Assembly (NCBI GenBank): GCA_944381315.1
Contig: CALWKR010000039.1
Span: 1-40,481, forward strand
Reading direction: 5' to 3'
Origin: an uncultured Christensenellaceae bacterium
GTDB lineage: Bacteria; Bacillota; Clostridia; Christensenellales; UBA3700
DNA: 40,481 bases
Position 1 is the first letter of the stretch. Every line of letters begins with the position of its first letter. The notes beneath the pieces are model-generated. The model searched no databases. It was not told the origin of the DNA and saw only the letters and a list, made by a program, of their open reading frames with translations. Of this stretch, positions 14,188 through 22,511 are shown in pieces. A program made the position numbers and the translations under genes.

Positions 14188-15555
14188 TTATAATACTATC
14201 CCGGCTTCGGGATATTTGACCGAAGCCGCAGGCAGTCTGGAGCCCGATACGAACGCCATGAAGAATCCGAACGAGCCTATCCTTCCCATATACATATTGA
14301 GCGTGATGATGAGTTTTGCAGCGGTGTTGAGGCGCGGAGTCACGTCGAGCGAAAGTCCCACTGTCGCGTAGGCGCTGACTTGCTCGAACAGCAATTCCGA
14401 CGACGTGAACTCGTCGCCGCACGCGATGTTGAGCGCCATGACGCTGATCGCCGCGACCATGATCGCGAGAGTGAATATCGTCGCCGCCTTGGCGATGGTC
14501 TCTCTGCCTATGCTGTGCATATCGATGATGACTTCGCGCTTGTGCGTCAGCGTCGCGTAGATCGTGACGAGCAGTACGAACATAGTCGTCGTCTTGATGC
14601 CGCCGCCGGTACTGCCGGGGCAAACGCCGATGAACATAAGCACTATCGTCAAGGTCTGGGAGAACGTGGTCATCCCCGACTGACTGAACGACGCAAAGCC
14701 CGCGGTACGCGACGTCACCGATTGGAAGAAAGCATTGACGATCTTGTCGCCGACAGACATATTGCCTATCGTCTCTGGATTGTCGAATTCCGCAGCCAAA
14801 AAGCCGATCGCGCCTATCAATATCAACGCCGCCGTGACGGGCAGGACTATCTTGGTGTGCAGCCTCAGCTTGCGCCATTTGCGATTGTGCGCAATATCCG
14901 CCTGGACCATGAAGCCTATGCCGCCGAGAATGATCAAGAGCATGACGACTATCAATATGAACGGGTCGTCGTTGAACATCACGAAAGACGTGCCGTCCTT
15001 GGACGTGATGTCAAAGCCCGAATTGCAATATGCCATCACGCTGTGGAAAAGCCCGTACCACACCGCCGTCCCCGGGCTGTAATAGCGCGAGAACGCCAAC
15101 GCGAGCAGCACCGCGCCCGCAAGCTCGGTGGCGATGGTCATCTTGAAGATGTCGAAGGTCAATGTTTTGAGATCGTCCATGCCTTCGTGAGAGAGTTCCT
15201 CCGTCATGCTGAGCCTCTTGCGCAGCGACACTTTGTGCCTGATGAGCAGATAGACCCAAGAAGTGATGGTCATGAATCCGAGTCCTCCGATCTGGACAAG
15301 GAAGAGAATGACAACGTGTCCGAAAGTAGTAAATTCCGCCGCCACCGTCTGCACTACGAGCCCCGTCACGCAGGTCGCGCTGGTCGCCGTGAACAGCGCG
15401 TCCACAAACGAGAGCGACCCCGGAGTCGTCGTCGAGATCGGCAGCATCAAGAGCAAGGCTCCTATCATGATCACCGCGAAAAAGCTGAGCATTATCAGCC
15501 TTATCGGGGTGAATACCCGCTCTGCCAAGTGTCTGAATCCAAACTTGCCTTTCAT
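14188..15555 (-). CDS. ktrB: Potassium uptake transmembrane subunit (TrkH/KtrB family)
   Basis: A 455-residue integral membrane K+ translocating subunit. The four pore loops of the Trk/Ktr superfamily are visible: 'TSATCVTGLV', 'SVMAYCNSGFDI', 'SVTSRTAGFASF' and 'CPGSTGGGIKT'. Each keeps the central selectivity-filter glycine. The ATG at 15555 is preceded by AGAGGTTTT. The gene is followed by its gating subunit 13 bp later and has its own promoter just upstream. Confidence 0.95.
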   Translation of the reverse strand: MKGKFGFRHLAERVFTPIRLIMLSFFAVIMIGALLLMLPISTTTPGSLSFVDALFTATSATCVTGLVVQTVAAEFTTFGHVVILFLVQIGGLGFMTITSWVYLLIRHKVSLRKRLSMTEELSHEGMDDLKTLTFDIFKMTIATELAGAVLLALAFSRYYSPGTAVWYGLFHSVMAYCNSGFDITSKDGTSFVMFNDDPFILIVVMLLIILGGIGFMVQADIAHNRKWRKLRLHTKIVLPVTAALILIGAIGFLAAEFDNPETIGNMSVGDKIVNAFFQSVTSRTAGFASFSQSGMTTFSQTLTIVLMFIGVCPGSTGGGIKTTTMFVLLVTIYATLTHKREVIIDMHSIGRETIAKAATIFTLAIMVAAISVMALNIACGDEFTSSELLFEQVSAYATVGLSLDVTPRLNTAAKLIITLNMYMGRIGSFGFFMAFVSGSRLPAASVKYPEAGIVL

Positions 15556-15580
15556 AAAACCTCTTTGCGATTCAAGTGGT

Positions 15581-15609
15581 ATTATACACTATACGGAGAC
15601 AAAAGGCAA
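15581..15609 (-). promoter_or_regulatory. Sigma-A promoter of ktrB-ktrA
   Basis: TTGCCT (15609-15604), 17-bp spacer, TATAAT (15586-15581), on the minus strand, 25 bp before the ktrB start. Confidence 0.7.
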
Positions 15610-15617
15610 TGATTTGA

Positions 15618-17072
15618 CTATGCTCGCTTTTCGGCGCCCTCTGAGCCGACATGCGGCTCGGAGAGATTGGACGGATGCGGCCCGTCGCCGTACACTATGG
15701 ACGGCGGAGTGTTTTGGCCGTCGACAAGTCCGAGCGCCTTGCGCTTTTTCAATATCCTGTGAAGTATGATCACATATGCCGCAACGAGGAAGATGTCGAC
15801 GAGCACCCATGCGGTGGGATTGGACGCGCAGATCCCGACAAAGCCGAATTGGGCGGCAAAGACGAGCGACGCAATCACTCTGCCGACAAGCTCGATCACT
15901 CCGCCGATCATCGTCAGCGCGCTGCGCCCTATGCCCTGCAATGCGTCGCGATAGACAAAGATCACGGCAAGGAAGATATAGAATGCGCCCTGCCAGATCA
16001 AGAACTGCTTGGACATGGCCATGATGTCGTCGGTGACGTCGGACGAGAACAGCTTGATCATGGGCTCGGCTCCTATCGTGACGAATGCCAGTCCGAGCAA
16101 TGCGCATACCACGCCTATGACCATGCTCCAACGCACGCCCTTGCGGATGTTGGAGAAGTTGCCTGCGCCGTAGTTTTGACCGCAATAAGTCGCAACGGTG
16201 CTGCCGAGAGCATAGAGGCTCTGCGTCGCGAGGTTGTCGATCTTGGACGCCGCAGTGTAGGCGGTGATCGCAGTCGAGCCGAGCTTGTTGAGAGCGGTCT
16301 GCTGCACCATCATGCCTATCGCCGTGATCGAGAACTGCAAAGCCATCGGCATGCCGACCGCCATATGCTGCCAATAGAACAAGACGGGATTGGCGAAGTG
16401 CTTGCCGCCGATGCGGAACTTGCGGAACCGCGCGAACAAAAAGACAAAACAGCCGATTGCCGAGATCGCCTGCGAAAGTACGGTCGCCCAGCCTGCGCCC
16501 GCGACGCCCATGTGGAACTCGACGATGAACAAGAAGTCGAGTCCGACGTTGAGCACGGCGGCGAGCACGAGAAAGACGAGCGGCGTGCGGCTGTCGCCGA
16601 TCGCACGGAGCACGGCGGAACCGAGATTGTAAAAGACGGTCGCGCCCAAGCCCCAATAGATCGTCACTATGTAGTCATAAGAATAGTCGATGATGTCGGA
16701 CGGCGTCTGCATCAATTTGAGCAGAGGCATCGTCGTCACGACGCTGATAGCCGTCAAGATGACGGTCAGGATAAGCCCGAGCAGCAGCGACGTCGCAATG
16801 CTGCGGCGCACGCCCTCGTCGTCCTTGGCGCCGAACAGCTGGCTCGTCTTGACTGCAAAGCCGGCGGTCAAACCCTGCACAAAGCCTATGATCAAAAAGG
16901 AGATGGCGCTCGTCGCTCCGACGCCTGCCAATGCGTCGTTGTTGATGGTCTGTCCGACGATGATGGCGTCGACCATGCTGTAAAGCTGTTGGAAAACATT
17001 GCCGATGAGGATCGGTATCGTAAAGATGATGATCTTGCGAAGCGGTTTGCCTACGGTCAGGTCTGAGGTCAT
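15618..17072 (-). CDS. MATE family exporter (second copy, different subfamily)
   Basis: A 484-residue, 12-helix MATE transporter. It begins 'MTSDLTVGKPLRKIIIFTIP' and carries 'QQLYSMVDAIIVGQ', 'AGVGATSAISFLIIGF', 'GLDFLFIVEFHMGVAGAG' and 'NYGAGNFSNI', typical of the NorM/DinF-like clostridial group. It is clearly divergent from the MATE protein at 11902-13296. The ATG at 17072 is chosen because AAGGTG lies six bases upstream; a TTG ten codons earlier keeps the frame open but has no ribosome site. A TATAAT box lies ~60 bp upstream, with a weak -35. Substrate unknown. Confidence 0.92.
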   Translation of the reverse strand: MTSDLTVGKPLRKIIIFTIPILIGNVFQQLYSMVDAIIVGQTINNDALAGVGATSAISFLIIGFVQGLTAGFAVKTSQLFGAKDDEGVRRSIATSLLLGLILTVILTAISVVTTMPLLKLMQTPSDIIDYSYDYIVTIYWGLGATVFYNLGSAVLRAIGDSRTPLVFLVLAAVLNVGLDFLFIVEFHMGVAGAGWATVLSQAISAIGCFVFLFARFRKFRIGGKHFANPVLFYWQHMAVGMPMALQFSITAIGMMVQQTALNKLGSTAITAYTAASKIDNLATQSLYALGSTVATYCGQNYGAGNFSNIRKGVRWSMVIGVVCALLGLAFVTIGAEPMIKLFSSDVTDDIMAMSKQFLIWQGAFYIFLAVIFVYRDALQGIGRSALTMIGGVIELVGRVIASLVFAAQFGFVGICASNPTAWVLVDIFLVAAYVIILHRILKKRKALGLVDGQNTPPSIVYGDGPHPSNLSEPHVGSEGAEKRA

Positions 17073-17186
17073 ATGGTGCACCTTGTGTGTTTGTCGCCTC
17101 AAAGCCTTCCCCTCGGCTGCGCAAGCAGTATTATATTACAAACAAAACAAAAACGTATCTGTTTTTTGCAACTTTTTGAAAAATTT

Positions 17187-18251
17187 TTAGCTTTCGATCG
17201 CGATAGACGCTACGGCGTCCAGATCTTCGTGCGCGCACGCGCGTCCGCTTATTATCATATTGTATGCCTGAGACGCGATCATGGCGGCATTGTCGGTACA
17301 CAATTTGAGCGGCGGATAAAACACTTCTATCCCCCTCTTTGCCGCCTTTGCCTTCATGCTCTCACGCAGATACGAGTTGGCGGCGACGCCGCCTGCGATC
17401 ACGATTTTTTTGGAGCCCGTGTCGATCGCAGCACGCAAAGCCGTGTCCGTCATCAGATCTACCGCCTTGGTCTGGAAGGACTTTGCGACATCGGCGCGAT
17501 CTATCTCGACGCCCTTTTGGCGCGCGGTGTTGACATAGTTTATCACGGCGGTCTTGAGTCCGCTGTAAGAGAAGTCGTAGCCCTTTTCGTCTTTGAGCGG
17601 AGTGGGCAGCTTTATGCAGTCCTTGCCGCTCTCGGCAAGCTGTTGTATCTTGGGTCCCCCCGGATATTCCAGCCCCAGCACGCGCGCGACCTTGTCGAAC
17701 GCCTCTCCGCACGCGTCGTCTTGAGTGCTGCCGAGCAGCTTTACGCTGTCCCAATCTTCCACCTTTGCCACGGCGGTATGTCCGCCGCTCGCGATCAGGC
17801 AGATGTACGGCGGAGCCAATTGCGGAAAAGCGAGATAGTTGGCGGCGATGTGCCCCTTGATGTGGTTGACGGCAAGAAGAGGCTTGTCGAGCGCATACGC
17901 GAACGCCTTGGCAAACGACACTCCGACGAGCAGCGCGCCAAGCAATCCCGATCCGTATGTGACGGCGACGCAGTCGAGCTGCTCCGCTGCGACCTGCGCC
18001 TGTGCCAAAGCCTCCTTGACGACTCCGACGATAGACATGACGTGGTTGCGCGATGCGATCTCGGGCACCACGCCGCCGAAGCGCTTGTGGATGTCTATCT
18101 GCGACGCGATGACGTTGGACAGCACGACGCGGCCGCGCGTGACCGCGCAAGCCGTCTCGTCGCACGACGACTCTATCGCAAGGATGAGTATGTCTTTTTT
18201 GTTCCTCAGCGTCTCGAGCTTTGCGCACGAACGCTCATACCACTCGCTCAT
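17187..18251 (-). CDS. tsaD: tRNA N6-adenosine threonylcarbamoyltransferase TsaD
   Basis: The catalytic subunit that transfers threonylcarbamoyl to A37 of ANN-decoding tRNAs. Motifs: 'LAIESSCDETACAV' (24-37), metal-binding His130 and His134 in 'VNHIKGHIAANYL', 'ASGGHTAV', 'GEAFDKVARVLGL' and the C-terminal 'CTDNAAMIA'. The protein has 354 residues and carries about 20 more residues at the N-terminus than usual before the first strand. The chosen ATG overlaps the prfB stop (ATGA), which argues that the extension is real. It is the third gene of a secA-prfB-tsaD run. Confidence 0.96.
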   Translation of the reverse strand: MSEWYERSCAKLETLRNKKDILILAIESSCDETACAVTRGRVVLSNVIASQIDIHKRFGGVVPEIASRNHVMSIVGVVKEALAQAQVAAEQLDCVAVTYGSGLLGALLVGVSFAKAFAYALDKPLLAVNHIKGHIAANYLAFPQLAPPYICLIASGGHTAVAKVEDWDSVKLLGSTQDDACGEAFDKVARVLGLEYPGGPKIQQLAESGKDCIKLPTPLKDEKGYDFSYSGLKTAVINYVNTARQKGVEIDRADVAKSFQTKAVDLMTDTALRAAIDTGSKKIVIAGGVAANSYLRESMKAKAAKRGIEVFYPPLKLCTDNAAMIASQAYNMIISGRACAHEDLDAVASIAIES

Positions 18252-19351
18252 GACTTGGACTTCTTCAAAAAGTCGAAAATGAACTTGTCGAGATCGCCGT
18301 CCATAACGGCGGTGATGTTGCCCGTTTCGCAGCCCGTGCGATGGTCCTTGACCATCGTGTAGGGACAGAACACATAGCTGCGGATCTGACTGCCCCACTC
18401 TATCTTCTTTACTTCGCCTTTGAGCTCTGCTTCATGCTCCTGCTGTTCCTGCTCCTGTCTCTCGGCGAGCTTGCCGATCAGCATCTTCATTGCCTGCTCG
18501 CGGTTTTGGATCTGACTGCGCTCGTTCTGGCACTGCACGACGATGCCGGTCGGGATGTGAGTGATGCGCACCGCGCTGTCCGTCTTGTTGACATGCTGTC
18601 CGCCGGCGCCCCCGCTGCGATAGGTGTCGATCTTGAGATCTTCGGGCCTGATGACGATCTCCGCGTTGTCGTCGATCTTGGGCATGACTTCGACCGACGC
18701 GAAAGACGTCTGTCTGCGCGACTGCGAGTCAAACGGCGAAATACGCACGAGTCTGTGCACGCCCTTCTCCGATTTGAGGTAGCCGTAGGCGTTCTCGCCC
18801 TCGATGGTGAACGTGACGCTCTTCAAGCCCGCGTCGTCGCCGGCGAGAGAATCGATCACGTTGACTTTGTAGCCGTTGCGCTCGGCATAGCGCGTGTACA
18901 TTCTGTACAGCATGCTGACCCAATCCTGCGCCTCTGTGCCGCCGGCCCCTGCGTGCAGCGACATGATCGCGTCGTTGCCGTCGTACTTGCCGTTGAGCAG
19001 CGTCTGCAATCTGAGCTCCTCGGTCAGCTTGTCTATCTCGGCAAGTTCTGCCGCGATCTCTTCTTGCTCGCTGTCGGTGCCGCTCTCAAGGCTGAGATCT
19101 ATCAGCACTTCGAGATCGTCGGTACGCGAAACGAGTCGAGAATACTTCTCCAATTTGGAGTCTATCGCCGCCGCCTCGCGGTTGACGGAAGTCGCCTTGC
19201 CCAGATCTGCCCAAAATTCGGCGCTCTCCTGCTTGGCGGTCAGCTCCGCTCTGCGCCTCTTCAATCCCTCGACGTCGAGCGCCTCTGCGAGTTCGGAAAG
19301 CTGCTTGCGCAGCTTGCCCATATCTTGTTTTGCCTGTTCGATAATTATCAT
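18248..19351 (-). CDS. prfB: Peptide chain release factor 2
   Basis: RF2 recognises UGA and UAA and triggers peptide release. It has 367 residues, with the stop-recognition tripeptide SPF at 205-207 (RF2-specific), the catalytic GGQ at 250-252 and the conserved 'LHAGAGGTEAQDW' at 132-144. The frame is uninterrupted, so the in-frame UGA and programmed +1 frameshift that regulate RF2 in many bacteria are absent. The ATG at 19351 has GGAGCATAG upstream, 25 bp after the secA stop. Confidence 0.97.
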   Translation of the reverse strand: MIIIEQAKQDMGKLRKQLSELAEALDVEGLKRRRAELTAKQESAEFWADLGKATSVNREAAAIDSKLEKYSRLVSRTDDLEVLIDLSLESGTDSEQEEIAAELAEIDKLTEELRLQTLLNGKYDGNDAIMSLHAGAGGTEAQDWVSMLYRMYTRYAERNGYKVNVIDSLAGDDAGLKSVTFTIEGENAYGYLKSEKGVHRLVRISPFDSQSRRQTSFASVEVMPKIDDNAEIVIRPEDLKIDTYRSGGAGGQHVNKTDSAVRITHIPTGIVVQCQNERSQIQNREQAMKMLIGKLAERQEQEQQEHEAELKGEVKKIEWGSQIRSYVFCPYTMVKDHRTGCETGNITAVMDGDLDKFIFDFLKKSKS

Positions 19352-19376
19352 CTATGCTCCGTTCCAAGCTGCGGCG

Positions 19377-22244
19377 TTATGCGTTCTTTCCGCAGCAATT
19401 CTTGTATTTCTTTCCGCTTCCGCACGGGCAGGGATCGTTCCTCCCCGGCTCCTTCTGTTTGTGCACGGTCTGCGGCTTTTGCGGTTGCTTGACAGCCTTG
19501 CCTCCATAGCCTCCCATGCTATCGTGGGACGCCTGTCCCTGAGTCTTTGCCGCCGCCTGACGCGCGTCCTGCTCCGCACGAGTGACTATGCGCGCTTCGA
19601 CTTGGAGATGCGTGAGCTGTTGGACGACGGTGTCCTGGATCTCTTCGACCATGCGGTCGAACATATCGAAGCCCTCTTTGCGATAGACCATCACGGGATC
19701 GCGCTGGCCGTACGACAGCAAGCTTATGCCTTGGCGCAGTTCTTCCATGTTGGAGATGTGCTCCGTCCAGGCTCTGTCCACGCTGCGCAGCAATCTCGCC
19801 CTCTCGACTTCGTCAAAATCGATCGGTTTGGCGTTTATCTCGTTGATCTTGGCGATGAGCTCCTTCTTGTGCTCTTCATATTGCTCGCACGCGACTCTCG
19901 ACACCTCGTCGACGAACGCCTCGACGGTGTTGAACTTGGACACGAACTCCATGTCCACAAGTCCGCTGCCCGGTTTGAGCACTCGCGTTTCGAGCTCCTT
20001 GTTGAATGCGGGATAGTCCCAATCCGCATAGTCCCTGCGCAGATCGACGAACTCGTTGCAGATGCGCGCGACGACCTCTTTGATCATCGCGAGGATCTGG
20101 TCGTGGACGACGAGATCGTCGAGCACGATATTGCGCTGCTTGTAGATGATCTCTCTCTGTTTGTTGAGCACGTCGTCGTAGTTGAGGACGTGTTTGCGGA
20201 TAGAGAAGTTGCGGTCCTCGACGCGCGCCTGGGCGCTTGCGATCTGCTTGGACAGCATCTTGAACGACAGCTCTTCGTCGTCGGCGACGGGCAGTCTGTC
20301 CATCAAATTGTGCAGCATATCGCCGCCGAACAGCCTGAGCAAGTCGTCTTGCAACGACAGATAGAACTTGGACGATCCGGGATCGCCTTGACGTCCGCTT
20401 CTGCCGCGGAGCTGATTGTCTATGCGGCGCGACTCATGTCTCTCGGAGCCTATGACTCTGAGACCGCCGAGCGCGATGACCTGCTCCTTCTCGGCGTCGG
20501 TCTCCTTTTTGTAGCCGTTGTAATATTCGCCGTAGAGCTTGCGCGCCTTCAAGATATCCTCGTTGTCTGTCGCCGCGTGCCCGACCGCCGCCTCGATCAC
20601 GTCGTGCCCGAAGCCCTTGCGTTTGAGCGCTTCCTTGGCGAGAAATTCGGCGTTGCCGCCCAGCATGATGTCGGTGCCTCTGCCTGCCATGTTGGTAGCG
20701 ATCGTGACTGCGCCGAGCTTGCCTGCCTGCGCGACGATCTCCGCCTCTGCCTCATGATGCTTGGCATTGAGGACGACATGGGGGATCTTGCGCGTTTTGA
20801 GCATTTTGGACAGCTCTTCGCTCTTTTCGACGCTGACGGTGCCGACGAGCACGGGCTGCTTGCGTCTATAACAATTTTCGATGTCGTTGACGATCGCGTT
20901 GAGCTTCGCCGCGCGCGTCTTGAACACGGAATCCTCTTCGTCCTTGCGGATGACGGGCTTGTTGGTGGGAATGACGACGACGTCGAGGTCGTAGATCTTT
21001 TCGAACTCCGCCTCCTCGGTCTTCGCGGTGCCCGTCATGCCCGACAGCTTGCGATAGAGCCTGAAAAAGTTTTGGAATGTGATGGACGCGAGAGTCTTGT
21101 CCTCGGCTCTGATCTGCACGCCCTCCTTTGCCTCGATCGCCTGATGAAGTCCGTTGCTGTATCTCCTGCCCCCCATTTGGCGGCCGGGGTTCTCGTCCAC
21201 GATGATGACTTCGCCGTCCACGACGATGTAGTCGCGCTCGCGCTGCATGACGTAGCGAGCTTTGAGCGCGTTGTCGATATAATGTTTTTTGCCCCTGTTC
21301 TCAAAGTCGGACAGATCGCCGAAGATGGGCTCTGCCTTTTCGGCGCCGTTCTCGTTGAGATAGATGCTCTTCTCCTTTTCGCCGTACTCATAGTCGCCGT
21401 CATTGTCACACGGCTTGCCGCACTTGGGGCACTCGACCAGCTTGGTGCGCTCGGACACTCTGCCGTCCGAGAACTCATAGCCGCAATGCTCGCACTTGTA
21501 GTGCGGCGGCTTGAGCGTCTTGACGAAGTTGTCGGCGGCGATATAGGGCTCGTCGTTCTTCTCCCCTCTGCCGCTGATGATGAGCGGCGTGCGCGCCTCG
21601 TCTATCAAGATGCTGTCCACCTCGTCGACGATCGCGAATGCCAGCTTGCGCTGCACGCGGCGCGACGCGACGATCGCCATGTTGTCGCGCAAATAGTCGA
21701 ATCCGAGCTCGTTGTTGGTCGTATAGAGGATGTCGCAATTGTAGGCGGCGCGCTTTTCGTCCGCCTTCATCTTTTGGAGATTCACTCTGACGGTCAGTCC
21801 GAGGAATCTAAACACCTTGCCCATCCAATCGCAATGGTATTGAGCGAGATATTCGTTGACGGTGACGATCTGCATCCCTTCGCCGGTCAAGGCGTTGAGA
21901 TAGGCGGGCAGCGTCGCGACGAGCGTCTTGCCTTCGCCTGTGCGCATCTCTGCGATGCGGCCCTCGTGCAACACTATGCCGCCGATGATCTGGACATAGA
22001 AGTGTCTGAGTCCGATCACTCGGGTGCTCGCCTCGCGCACTGTCGCGAACGCCTCGGGCAGCAGCGAATCGAGAGACTCGCCCTCGGCGTATCTCTTCTT
22101 GTATTCTGCCGTACAGGCGGCAAGCTGCTCGTCCGACATCGCCTTGAACTTGTCTTCGAGCGCGACGACCTTGTCCGCTATCTTGCGGAGCCTGCGGAGC
22201 TCCCTCTCGTTGCGATCGGGGAAGATCTTGGAAAAAATGCTCAT
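19377..22244 (-). CDS. secA: Preprotein translocase ATPase SecA, with an inserted zinc-ribbon
   Basis: The motor that drives unfolded preproteins through SecYEG. It has 955 residues. Walker A MRTGEGKT (100-107), 'DEVDSILIDEARTPLIISG' (207-225) with DEVD, 'NMAGRGTDI' and 'RGRSGRQGDPG' of the second helicase domain are intact. The C-terminal SEC-C zinc motif is PCPCGSGKKYKNCCG. Unusually, residues ~246-290, just after the first nucleotide-binding segment, contain an extra Cys4 zinc-ribbon-like insertion (CEHC at 251-254, CPKC at 272-275). The ATG has GAGGTAAAG directly before it. It heads the secA-prfB-tsaD run. Confidence 0.97.
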   Translation of the reverse strand: MSIFSKIFPDRNERELRRLRKIADKVVALEDKFKAMSDEQLAACTAEYKKRYAEGESLDSLLPEAFATVREASTRVIGLRHFYVQIIGGIVLHEGRIAEMRTGEGKTLVATLPAYLNALTGEGMQIVTVNEYLAQYHCDWMGKVFRFLGLTVRVNLQKMKADEKRAAYNCDILYTTNNELGFDYLRDNMAIVASRRVQRKLAFAIVDEVDSILIDEARTPLIISGRGEKNDEPYIAADNFVKTLKPPHYKCEHCGYEFSDGRVSERTKLVECPKCGKPCDNDGDYEYGEKEKSIYLNENGAEKAEPIFGDLSDFENRGKKHYIDNALKARYVMQRERDYIVVDGEVIIVDENPGRQMGGRRYSNGLHQAIEAKEGVQIRAEDKTLASITFQNFFRLYRKLSGMTGTAKTEEAEFEKIYDLDVVVIPTNKPVIRKDEEDSVFKTRAAKLNAIVNDIENCYRRKQPVLVGTVSVEKSEELSKMLKTRKIPHVVLNAKHHEAEAEIVAQAGKLGAVTIATNMAGRGTDIMLGGNAEFLAKEALKRKGFGHDVIEAAVGHAATDNEDILKARKLYGEYYNGYKKETDAEKEQVIALGGLRVIGSERHESRRIDNQLRGRSGRQGDPGSSKFYLSLQDDLLRLFGGDMLHNLMDRLPVADDEELSFKMLSKQIASAQARVEDRNFSIRKHVLNYDDVLNKQREIIYKQRNIVLDDLVVHDQILAMIKEVVARICNEFVDLRRDYADWDYPAFNKELETRVLKPGSGLVDMEFVSKFNTVEAFVDEVSRVACEQYEEHKKELIAKINEINAKPIDFDEVERARLLRSVDRAWTEHISNMEELRQGISLLSYGQRDPVMVYRKEGFDMFDRMVEEIQDTVVQQLTHLQVEARIVTRAEQDARQAAAKTQGQASHDSMGGYGGKAVKQPQKPQTVHKQKEPGRNDPCPCGSGKKYKNCCGKNA

Positions 22245-22262
22245 CTTTACCTCAAAACACGG

Positions 22263-22320
22263 TCGCGCGATCGCGCGAATATTATATTTATAATTATACC
22301 GTGCTTATCCATATTAGCAC
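22263..22320 (-). promoter_or_regulatory. secA: secA promoter and leader with two palindromes
   Basis: A TATAAT box (22298-22293, minus strand) lies directly downstream of a 20-bp imperfect palindrome GTGCTTAT-CCAT-ATTAGCAC (22301-22320), which occupies the spacer where a -35 would be read. Between the -10 and the start codon lies a perfect 16-bp palindrome, TCGCGCGATCGCGCGA (22263-22278), able to form a hairpin in the leader. No recognisable -35 hexamer is present, which could mean activator dependence. Confidence 0.45.
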
Positions 22321-22420
22321 AGCGGACGGAGATAGTCAAGCCAAATGCGCGCGCCTCGACGCGCTCGCGGTCTCGAAGCCCCGCTCTTCTGCGCGGAAAA
22401 ACTCGAAAAAGACAAAATTT

Positions 22421-22450
22421 CGGGCGCGGATAGGAGAGTATCCGCGCCCG
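22421..22450 (-). terminator. Terminator of pyrG-asnB
   Basis: A perfect 12-bp stem CGGGCGCGGATA/TATCCGCGCCCG (22421-22432, 22439-22450), loop of six, followed on the minus strand by AAATTTTGTCTTTTT. It is 62 bp past the asnB stop. Confidence 0.75.
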
Positions 22451-22511
22451 TGTGTATAGACTCTTTTCCGCTCTTGGGACCGTGTCTGCGGAGAAGTTTA
22501 TACCAAAAACA

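Noticed and set aside
18894..22433. Very long plus-strand open frame (over 1,100 codons) opposite secA
   Set aside because: An antisense shadow of the GC-rich secA codons; no ribosome site, no recognisable domain.
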